Positions 1 to 5,564 of a DNA stretch of 5,564 nt are shown here, one piece after another. Within the stretch, counting starts at the first letter, position 1. Each line of letters opens with the position of its first letter. The notes below the pieces were generated by a model that had not been told where the DNA came from, did not search any database, and saw only the letters and a program-made list of their open reading frames with translations. A program made the position numbers and the translations under genes. The stretch is from Candidatus Zophobacter franzmannii (GTDB lineage Bacteria > Cloacimonadota > Cloacimonadia > Cloacimonadales > JAFGVF01): NCBI GenBank assembly GCA_030765245.1, contig JAVCCX010000062.1, positions 1-5,564 on the forward strand, given 5' to 3'.

Positions 1-5
1 AGAGC

Positions 6-215
6 CTAAAAACTATTTCTAATGTCTTCACCAAAAATGAAAACAATGTACCATCTCTTTATAAACCAAAAAGAAAATCTAATATCTACAATTCCACGCG
101 AAGGGACAGGCGGTAACATTCTCTTTAACAATGCCATTAGCTCCTTTCTCTGGCCATGAGAAAGGTTTTGCTTGAAATCAGTTGTTCCTATCAGTTTCTC
201 TTTTTTCTTCATCAT
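6..215 (-). CDS. Small basic aromatic-rich protein, translationally coupled to the ligase gene
   Basis: I do not recognise a named family with certainty. The product is about 69 residues. It has a basic N-terminal half (MMKKKEKL, then QRKELMALLKRMLPPVPSRG) that may form an amphipathic helix, and an aromatic hydrophobic segment at ~44-62 (VDIRFSFWFIKRWYIVFIF) interrupted by Lys53-Arg54, ending GEDIRNSF. This looks like a small membrane-associated protein or a single marginal membrane segment. The ATG at 213-215 overlaps the ligase TGA as TGATG, with a weak AAAGAG at 223-228. Starts at TTG (216-218) or the next ATG (210-212) are also possible. The perfect stop/start coupling and low-complexity-free, protein-like composition argue that it is real. 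It could assist the polymerase/ligase or anchor in the membrane beside it, but that is a guess. The stop TAG is 5 nt from the left edge, so what follows is unseen. Confidence 0.62.
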   Translation of the reverse strand: MMKKKEKLIGTTDFKQNLSHGQRKELMALLKRMLPPVPSRGIVDIRFSFWFIKRWYIVFIFGEDIRNSF

Positions 216-1561
216 CAAGCAACTCTTTTACGTTCTTCTCGCTCTTTATCCATCCTATACATAACAGCAATTATTGCGAATACTAACATCAATTGATAGA
301 AGTTATTCGTTTGCTTCAGCACCCATTCTAATACTGACTCAAGGTAAATTGCTAGAAGCCCACCCAGGAAAGCTATTGAAACAAATTGGTATGGATGTCC
401 CTTGTATCTTACATAGTTTCTCAAATTCAAAAAGTAGAAGTAAAATATCAAAGCAAAGAATACCACCAGTGTATGCCACCCACACTCCGCAGCAATCATA
501 AGATAAATAGTTTCAACAAGACCATTTTGTTCATCCGGGTCAAGTTCATCTTGCAAAGGAATGTGAGAGCTATAATTATATGGAGGGTTTACTTTAACAC
601 CAAAGTTATTTAACCCAATCCCCAGTCTTTTGTCATTTGCCATATTTTGAGCTACAATAGCTAGATCAATACGGGTATTTGCTGATGCTTCCGGTGCCGT
701 CTCAAACCTCTCCGTTATTGAATCCCAGGCTCGCATCAAAATCAATAAACTTAATAGCCCCAAAACAACTGTAATGATAACTTTCTTAGAAGAATATCCT
801 GCGTTAAAAGACATTAACAGAATAATTGCTATGGAAACTAGGAATAAGACCATTCCACCTCTGGAAAGAGTGGAAATGATACTCACTCCAGTCATTCCAA
901 AAACTGCAATCCACATCAAAGTTTTTCTGAGACTATGTTCCTTATTATTTAAGAGATATGCAAATATTATAGAACCAAAAATAATCATATACATAACAAG
1001 TGAGTTTTGATGTGGGAAAGGACCTGAAACCTGGAATTGATGATCTATGTATTTTTGTCTAACAACTTCGTAGAATACATAAAGAGTAATAGTTGCAACA
1101 CATCTCATGAAAAGATTAAGAGCTTTTTCATCTCTAATATAATTGTAAATAACCCAGAAATAGGCATACATACGAACCATTTTCCAAACCTCAAACATTG
1201 AGTAGAGAGGGTTAGATGCATTTCTGATTGAAAGTATACTAAAAAGGAAATAAAGAAGAAATAGAATTGACCCTGGAGGTATAGACACTTTAAACTCATA
1301 CCTTCGTTTTATAACAATCATAAAGAGAATAAGGGTTGCCAAATCCACCATCCCGACTTCAAACCCTTTGGAGGTCAGTCGTAGCCACTCATATGAGAGG
1401 AAGTTGATATCTTCCATTCTTGCAGTAAAGAATATTGCAAGAAAGAAAACCACTTTCTCAACTATAGGCTTTCTAATCGCATAGCTATACCCTATTGGAA
1501 CACCAACAAGGAGAGCTATGAAGAAAAAGATATATTTATAGGCGGATAAAGCTTCTGTCAA
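215..1561 (-). CDS. O-antigen ligase / Wzy polymerase family membrane protein
   Basis: A 448-residue polytopic inner-membrane protein with about 12 hydrophobic segments (for example 8-27, 97-113, 186-204, 213-232, 235-251, 260-276, 363-380, 392-410, 421-435). Family marks of the Wzy_C/WaaL superfamily are GPFPHQN (180-186), STLSRGG with Arg234 (230-236), NTRIDL with Arg297, GIGLNNFG (314-321) in the large periplasmic loop, and AAECGW (357-362) opening the next membrane segment. Such proteins use undecaprenyl-linked glycans, either polymerising them or transferring them to an acceptor; sequence alone does not say which. Where many relatives have AHNxYL, this protein has VETIYL (349-354); His333 is nearby. 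The start is TTG at 1559-1561: an in-frame TAG lies at 1583-1585, no ATG follows it, and AAGGGAG sits 10 nt upstream. The C terminus is strongly charged and cytoplasmic-looking. Its TGA shares a base with the next ATG. Confidence 0.88.
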   Translation of the reverse strand: MTEALSAYKYIFFFIALLVGVPIGYSYAIRKPIVEKVVFFLAIFFTARMEDINFLSYEWLRLTSKGFEVGMVDLATLILFMIVIKRRYEFKVSIPPGSILFLLYFLFSILSIRNASNPLYSMFEVWKMVRMYAYFWVIYNYIRDEKALNLFMRCVATITLYVFYEVVRQKYIDHQFQVSGPFPHQNSLVMYMIIFGSIIFAYLLNNKEHSLRKTLMWIAVFGMTGVSIISTLSRGGMVLFLVSIAIILLMSFNAGYSSKKVIITVVLGLLSLLILMRAWDSITERFETAPEASANTRIDLAIVAQNMANDKRLGIGLNNFGVKVNPPYNYSSHIPLQDELDPDEQNGLVETIYLMIAAECGWHTLVVFFALIFYFYFLNLRNYVRYKGHPYQFVSIAFLGGLLAIYLESVLEWVLKQTNNFYQLMLVFAIIAVMYRMDKEREERKRVA

Positions 1562-1610
1562 TTTTGTTTCACTCCCTTGCCGCTACCTCATTTTGATGCT
1601 TAAAAGAGAG
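1562..1610. other. Short intergenic gap between the Wza-like and ligase-family genes
   Basis: This 49 nt gap is the longest non-coding stretch in the window. It holds the ligase ribosome binding site. I see no convincing hairpin with a T-run, no promoter pair with proper spacing and no repeat, so transcription most likely continues through it. Confidence 0.5.
1572..1578 (-). promoter_or_regulatory. Ribosome binding site deciding the TTG start of the ligase-family gene
   Basis: On the minus strand this reads AAGGGAG, 10 nt before TTG at 1559-1561. The in-frame stop at 1583-1585 and the absence of any in-frame ATG or GTG between it and the TTG make this the best supported start. Confidence 0.7.
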
Positions 1611-2681
1611 TTAGTTATTTCCCCTGAGCATATCATTAAGTAACCATGTAGTTTGAACAGCCTGTAAACTCGGTGCCACCATAGACAAGACCTGATTCCA
1701 TGTAGCGATAGGTGTTCTTGGTATGTAAACTATATCATTAGGTTTTAGAGGAAAATCCATTATTTTTGCTTGTAAAATAGCTTTAGTGTCAATACGGTAT
1801 ATCCTAGGATGATGTAATCCACCTCGTAGCACAAATACATTACTCTTAGCATTTACAGTAAATCCTTCTGCAAAAGCGACAGCTTGCATCAAAGTCATGT
1901 TTAATTTATAAGCAAAATGACCCTGCTGACGCGCCTCTCCAATTACATAAACTTCTTTGTTAATAGCAGACGGTAAGTAGATATAATCACCATCTAAAAT
2001 CGGGATATTATGGATCATGCTACCTGTTTCAATTAGCTCTTGGAAATCAACCGGAAGAATTTTATTATTTCTTACAATATAAGCTCTTTCTAAATCTGCA
2101 AGTTCAGTAGTGTTATTCTGGAAAAATCCAAGTTTAGGACCACCGGCTTTTGCGATAACATCAGCAAGTCGCATATTACCTGTTATTTCATATATGTTTG
2201 GATTATCGACTTTGCCAAGAACTGTCACATGTGCACTTGTCATTTCGAATGGTTCGAACATTACTCGAGGGAACTTAATGTAAGTGCTGAGCCCCTTTTC
2301 CATCTTAGCAATGGCTTCATTCATTGTTAGACCTTCAACATGAACATCACCGACCAATGGTATCGTAACAGTGCCATCTAATTTAACAATCATTACATCT
2401 CTGGATAAGTCACTTTCTCCATAGACTCTAAAGTTAAACTTATCGTTAGATCCGACATGATATGGAGGTCTTTTAACATTTTGAAGTCTTTCCAGTTCCT
2501 GCAATGTTTCTTTAGGTAATGCTCCCTTAAATTGCATCTCTTCAAGATAAACTCCCGGCACATTTGTATTCTCTTCATCATAGTTTGTGAAGACATCCGG
2601 ATAAGTCTCTTTTACAGAACAAGAAACAATAAATATTGCCAACAACAAGATTAGTATAGCTTGGAGCTTATGCCTTTTCAT
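1611..2681 (-). CDS. Wza-like outer-membrane polysaccharide export lipoprotein (Poly_export/SLBB)
   Basis: A 356-residue periplasmic/outer-membrane channel protein for export of capsule or exopolysaccharide, close in length to E. coli Wza. The N terminus is a lipoprotein signal: basic MKRHK, a hydrophobic core (7-19) and the lipobox IVSC with Cys21. Ser22 at the +2 position favours the outer membrane under the Lol sorting rule. The Poly_export domain spans ~73-148 (YHVGSNDKFNFRVYGE, then DGTVTIPLVGDVHVEGLT). It is followed by an SLBB-type repeat at ~150-235 (HVTVLGKVDNPNIYEI...LADVIAKAGG) and another at ~243-320 (EVYVIGEARQQGHFAY...LMQAVAFAEGF), with the usual KPNDIVYIPR closing segment. Residues ~324-351 form a Trp-containing amphipathic helix candidate, like the C-terminal helix by which Wza crosses the outer membrane. 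The ATG lies inside the end of the co-polymerase gene, a pairing typical of Wza-Wzc partners. Family assignment is firm; which polymer it exports is unknown. Confidence 0.94.
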   Translation of the reverse strand: MKRHKLQAILILLLAIFIVSCSVKETYPDVFTNYDEENTNVPGVYLEEMQFKGALPKETLQELERLQNVKRPPYHVGSNDKFNFRVYGESDLSRDVMIVKLDGTVTIPLVGDVHVEGLTMNEAIAKMEKGLSTYIKFPRVMFEPFEMTSAHVTVLGKVDNPNIYEITGNMRLADVIAKAGGPKLGFFQNNTTELADLERAYIVRNNKILPVDFQELIETGSMIHNIPILDGDYIYLPSAINKEVYVIGEARQQGHFAYKLNMTLMQAVAFAEGFTVNAKSNVFVLRGGLHHPRIYRIDTKAILQAKIMDFPLKPNDIVYIPRTPIATWNQVLSMVAPSLQAVQTTWLLNDMLRGNN

Positions 2682-4671
2682 TGAAGTACTCCTTATCGAT
2701 AAAGTTAATGACTCCGCAGATGTTCTTCACACCTTTTTCTTCAAGCTGTTTTATCACTGACCTAAGCTGGAACTTACTAGTAAATCTAAACCTGTTGACC
2801 ATCATCAGAAGGTCAGTGGTTGAGGCTACAGAAGTAAATACATAAGCATTCTGTGAATAATCAAATAGCTCCCAAATCACAAAGTCGAATTTAGATATCT
2901 GTCTATAGAAGTTTATCATGTTCTCCTTACTAATAATCTTCCGAGTAAGGTTTTCTTCTAAGTAGAAGTACCCCTTACTCAGGTTTTCAGAAAGTTCATT
3001 GAACAATACATTAACATCACTACTGTATATAGCAGGATTAACAACATATTCGAGAATCTCATCTGTTACTGTATTCACAGAATCAATATAGAGAACCTTT
3101 TTATTGTTATCAATCAGTAGATTTATCATCTCTTGGATTAGGAAAGATTTCCCAGTCTCTGGTATGATACTACCGACGGATATTATTGCAGGGTGCATAT
3201 CTTCAGTCCGTTGCACAATATCTGCCATTGTTGCCTGGATACTTCGATAGAACACATTTGAATCAACTGTCTCCTCATTTGGTATATTACCAATTACTGG
3301 AATATTACAGAAATCAGCAACATCCACAGATGATTTAATTGAGAAGTCTAATACCTCACGTCCGATAATAACCACCACTAGAAGTGAAAATACAAAAATA
3401 CCTGCACCAAGAACTACTATTTTCCTACTTAACCCTTGTGGCCATGTTGGAGCCTTTGCCGGTTCAAGAATTTCGAAGTCACTAGTATTTGATTCCATTG
3501 CCATTTTAGCTTCAGAGATACGGCCTTCTATAACTCTTAAGATATCTCTATTTAAATCTAATAATCGTTTTATTTCATAATATGTCTTTTGAAGATAGTT
3601 TAAATCTCTTAACCCTCTTTTAAGTCTACGAACATCTGTTTCATAGTCTTCTTGAAGCTGAGTGGAAGCACTGAGTTCACCTTGATAACGGGTAATATCA
3701 GCTTCATAAGATTGTAACATATTATTAGGACCCCAACTGGTTTCGTCTGGGATCTCCGGGTATTTCTTGCCCTTAATAATTCTTTTTTGTAATTCTTCTA
3801 TCTCAAAGAGAGTTTTCTTAACTTTGGGGTTTTCATCCGTATATCTAGTAAGTAAAACATCCAACTCTTTCTTAAGTTGCAGTAGTTTCAGCTCTTCTGA
3901 CCCATTATAAACCCAACCAATCATGATCTCTTCCGGAACATCGCTGATCACATTGTCCAAATCATCAATCTTGGTTTTTAACTCTGTCATATTTAGTCTG
4001 TTCTTTGTCTGTTCAAGTTCAATATGATTCAACTGTTGGAATTTTGCTGAGGTTTCGGTTTCAATGTCGATAATCCCGTATCTAGTACGAAACTTTTCCA
4101 TCTCTATTTCAAGGCTATCAATCTTGTTCTTTGTCGATTTTCTCTGTGTATGATAATAGTCGTAAATCTTTGAAACTGATGAATTCTGGAGTTTTGTTGT
4201 GTTATTTATAAAACTCTTTGCCAATGTATTCGCAATAATGGCTGCAGAATCAGGGTGATTATACTCAACTGAGTAAATCAAGATATTAGACCTACCCCCT
4301 CTCTTTGGAGTAGTGGCTCTTGAGAGTGCTTCCGGCGACATTGATAAGTTCAGCTCATCAATAGCCCCAAGCATAACATCCCTAGTCTTCATCGTTTCTA
4401 AGATAGTATTAATATCAAAAGTTTGATACAAATATGGTAAATCATTTGGTGTCGCCATGTTCTTACTGTATCGAATTAGATAACAGTTAGCTTTCCAGAT
4501 TGGCTTTACGAAAATCAAAGAAAAGATAGCCGCTACAAACATCACTGCTAATGTAGTTATTACAATTAGCTTGAAATTCTTGAAAAAGGAAGTTATTAAA
4601 ACCCTTTTGTCAAGAACGAATCTACTTGATTGACTTTCAATTGGTTGTGTTGATTTCTGTTCTTCTGCCAT
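2668..4671 (-). CDS. Wzz/Wzc-type polysaccharide co-polymerase with degenerate BY-kinase domain
   Basis: A 667-residue inner-membrane protein that probably controls chain length and links glycan polymerisation to export. It has a cytoplasmic N-terminal tail, membrane segment 1 (~34-54), a Wzz-type domain (~20-110), a long periplasmic coiled-coil region (~170-395), the proline-rich motif EPAKAPTWPQG (402-413) and membrane segment 2 (~417-436). This is the layout of PCP-2a/Wzc and GumC-like proteins. The C-terminal cytoplasmic part (~450-660) has the fold markers of a bacterial tyrosine kinase: IPVIGNIPN (457-465) and an intact Walker A-like SIIPETGKS (501-509). However, the A' motif is DSVNT (530-534) rather than DxDxR, the Walker B position reads DFVIWE (596-601), and there is no C-terminal tyrosine cluster (only Tyr662). 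ATG at 4669-4671 is preceded by GAGGT at 4680-4684. The end overlaps the Wza-like gene by 14 nt. Family is confident; loss of kinase activity is inferred. Confidence 0.93.
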   Translation of the reverse strand: MAEEQKSTQPIESQSSRFVLDKRVLITSFFKNFKLIVITTLAVMFVAAIFSLIFVKPIWKANCYLIRYSKNMATPNDLPYLYQTFDINTILETMKTRDVMLGAIDELNLSMSPEALSRATTPKRGGRSNILIYSVEYNHPDSAAIIANTLAKSFINNTTKLQNSSVSKIYDYYHTQRKSTKNKIDSLEIEMEKFRTRYGIIDIETETSAKFQQLNHIELEQTKNRLNMTELKTKIDDLDNVISDVPEEIMIGWVYNGSEELKLLQLKKELDVLLTRYTDENPKVKKTLFEIEELQKRIIKGKKYPEIPDETSWGPNNMLQSYEADITRYQGELSASTQLQEDYETDVRRLKRGLRDLNYLQKTYYEIKRLLDLNRDILRVIEGRISEAKMAMESNTSDFEILEPAKAPTWPQGLSRKIVVLGAGIFVFSLLVVVIIGREVLDFSIKSSVDVADFCNIPVIGNIPNEETVDSNVFYRSIQATMADIVQRTEDMHPAIISVGSIIPETGKSFLIQEMINLLIDNNKKVLYIDSVNTVTDEILEYVVNPAIYSSDVNVLFNELSENLSKGYFYLEENLTRKIISKENMINFYRQISKFDFVIWELFDYSQNAYVFTSVASTTDLLMMVNRFRFTSKFQLRSVIKQLEEKGVKNICGVINFIDKEYFNEKA
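2689..2694 (-). promoter_or_regulatory. Ribosome binding site of the Wza-like gene, inside the co-polymerase coding sequence
   Basis: On the minus strand this reads AAGGAG, a near-perfect Shine-Dalgarno sequence, 7 nt before the ATG at 2679-2681. It lies within the last codons of the co-polymerase gene, so ribosomes finishing that gene can re-initiate. It also confirms the lipoprotein start. Confidence 0.8.
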
Positions 4672-4679
4672 TTTTTTGT

Positions 4680-4684
4680 ACCTC
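4680..4684 (-). promoter_or_regulatory. Ribosome binding site of the co-polymerase gene
   Basis: On the minus strand this reads GAGGT, 8 nt before the ATG at 4669-4671, within the 15 nt gap after the nucleotidyltransferase-like gene. The gap is too short for an independent promoter, which supports co-transcription. Confidence 0.6.
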
Positions 4685-4686
4685 AG

Positions 4687-5564
4687 CTAATTGTACATAC
4701 TCCATACATTTAAAAAAATGTCAACTTTATTTTCCCAAGTCAAACAATCTCTATTTTTAAATTCTTGAATATTACTCATCTTATGCTCGAACAATAATTT
4801 GGGTAAACCCTTGTAAAGTTGTAAGCTAGGGTGCCTAATGATGTCTTTGAAATCAGTTAAACTGCAAGATCTTTTTTCCACGTTCAAAAGTATATTCTTT
4901 ATTACTGCTAATGGTTCTTTTTCGAAGTTAAATTCTTTTTCAATAAATACCTCATACTCGCTTTTGGTAAACTTTCCACTTGTCTCGGAATACTCTTGGA
5001 AAATATGGAGGTAGATGTCCTCAAAAATGGCAATTATTCCATTTGTCCAAGACCACAGTTCTTCTGGGTCCTGTTTAGTAAAGGCTGGAAATAACTTAAA
5101 ATTAATTGCATTCTTGTAATGATTCACCAAGTCAGTATTTTCAATAAGATTATCTATATCCTTATTATATAGTTGCTCAATTAGTTCCGATCTTTTTATG
5201 TATGAATAATGATACAAGCCTTTACTCATTAACAATACATCACCCAAAGCCATAATCGCTTTTTGATTATTTCTTGTGATATATTCTACTCCCTCTTCAT
5301 CAAGTTTATCTAGAAGCCTGAGTTGACTTTGAAGGAGAGCTACGCCTCTATTCAGAAGAAGCTTTAGTCCCTCGAATAGAGAGATATCTGCACCATCCCA
5401 GATAGGTAGATAATTCAAAACACCTTTGTCACCATAAATTACTTTATGACCATACTTCAGCTCATAGAACATCAACCAAAAAGGTGCTGACTCTATAAAC
5501 TTCATTGATTTACATGGCCCGAAATCAACATCAATACCAAATTCTTGGGTCAACTCTTTGTGAA
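4687..5564 (-). CDS. Nucleotidyltransferase-like protein, 5'-partial (C-terminal ~291 codons)
   Basis: The reading frame is open to the right edge: before the TTG at 5551-5553 the in-frame codons read His-Lys-Glu with no stop, and no good ribosome binding site precedes that TTG, so the true start is probably outside the window. Counting from the TTG, residues 7-12 (IDVDFG) and 29-42 (FYELKYGHKVIYGD), followed by ISLFEGLKLLLNR, resemble the end of a nucleotidyltransferase-fold domain and the linker after it. The remaining ~210 residues look mainly helical, including a KAIMALGDVLLMSKGLY segment, and recall a HEPN-like helical domain. The catalytic GS...DxD region expected near the N terminus is not visible. 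The TAG stop is 15 nt before the co-polymerase start, so the gene is very likely co-transcribed with the export genes. The family assignment is from memory of sequence patterns. Substrate and role are unknown; it could modify a sugar or a protein of the pathway, or be a passenger. Confidence 0.72.
   Translation of the reverse strand, partial: HKELTQEFGIDVDFGPCKSMKFIESAPFWLMFYELKYGHKVIYGDKGVLNYLPIWDGADISLFEGLKLLLNRGVALLQSQLRLLDKLDEEGVEYITRNNQKAIMALGDVLLMSKGLYHYSYIKRSELIEQLYNKDIDNLIENTDLVNHYKNAINFKLFPAFTKQDPEELWSWTNGIIAIFEDIYLHIFQEYSETSGKFTKSEYEVFIEKEFNFEKEPLAVIKNILLNVEKRSCSLTDFKDIIRHPSLQLYKGLPKLLFEHKMSNIQEFKNRDCLTWENKVDIFLNVWSMYN

Noticed and set aside
274..613. Two plus-strand open frames of 75 codons each (274-501 and 386-613)
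   Set aside because: They lie antisense to the ligase-family gene, overlap each other in different frames, have no recognisable domain and no convincing ribosome binding site. The opposite strand encodes a clear membrane protein.
774..1010. Plus-strand open frame of 78 codons
   Set aside because: It is antisense to the hydrophobic core of the ligase-family gene; its composition is what antisense of membrane-segment codons gives, with no domain or start signals.
1105..1299. Minus-strand 64-codon frame within the ligase-family gene
   Set aside because: Out-of-frame shadow of the real coding sequence; its hydrophobic look comes from T-rich codons of membrane segments read in another frame.
2393..2596. 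Minus-strand 67-codon frame within the Wza-like gene
   Set aside because: Out-of-frame shadow; the Wza frame is intact through this stretch with conserved domain sequence.
2668..3350. C-terminal domain of the co-polymerase as an active BY-kinase or MinD-like ATPase
   Set aside because: Only the Walker A-like motif is intact; the A' and B motifs are altered and the tyrosine cluster is missing, so an active kinase is not supported.
5551..5553. TTG as the true start of the nucleotidyltransferase-like gene
   Set aside because: The frame stays open to the window edge, no good ribosome binding site precedes it, and the visible protein begins in the middle of what looks like a domain. The gene is more likely cut by the edge.
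1..5564. CRISPR array, tRNA/rRNA, insertion sequence, or phage attachment site
   Set aside because: Reading both strands I saw no regularly spaced repeats, RNA-gene signatures, transposase or paired terminal inverted repeats. Nearly every base is within the five packed coding regions.

Overview
All recognisable genes lie on the minus strand and read from high to low coordinates as one tightly packed polysaccharide export and assembly cluster. In transcription order they are: (1) the 3' part of a gene for a nucleotidyltransferase-like protein (cut by the right edge); (2) a Wzz/Wzc-type inner-membrane chain-length co-polymerase with a degenerate tyrosine-kinase-like C-terminal domain; (3) a Wza-type outer-membrane export lipoprotein with Poly_export and SLBB domains; (4) a multi-spanning O-antigen ligase/polymerase family membrane protein; (5) a small basic, aromatic-rich protein of about 69 residues that ends almost at the left edge.

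The spacing suggests an operon: 15 nt between genes 1 and 2, a 14 nt overlap between 2 and 3, 49 nt between 3 and 4, and a 1 nt stop/start overlap (TGATG) between 4 and 5. No internal promoter or terminator is apparent. The operon promoter, and probably the glycosyltransferases, flippase and priming transferase, lie outside the window. No gap between genes exceeds 50 nt, so there is no long non-coding stretch.

The organism is a Gram-negative (diderm) bacterium, because the cluster encodes an outer-membrane export lipoprotein. The DNA is clearly AT-rich. Start sites carry good Shine-Dalgarno sequences, and one gene starts with TTG. This argues mildly against a typical Bacteroidetes and fits a low-GC proteobacterial, desulfobacterial or candidate-phylum lineage, but the sequence does not allow a firm assignment.

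Inferred joint role: a membrane-bound polymerase or ligase builds or attaches the glycan at the periplasmic face, the co-polymerase sets its length and bridges the periplasm, and the Wza-like channel exports it across the outer membrane. This is ordinary envelope-polysaccharide machinery rather than a clearly new system. The points worth a second look are the eroded kinase domain, the variant active-site region in the ligase-family protein, the small coupled protein, and the nucleotidyltransferase-like gene at the head of the visible operon.
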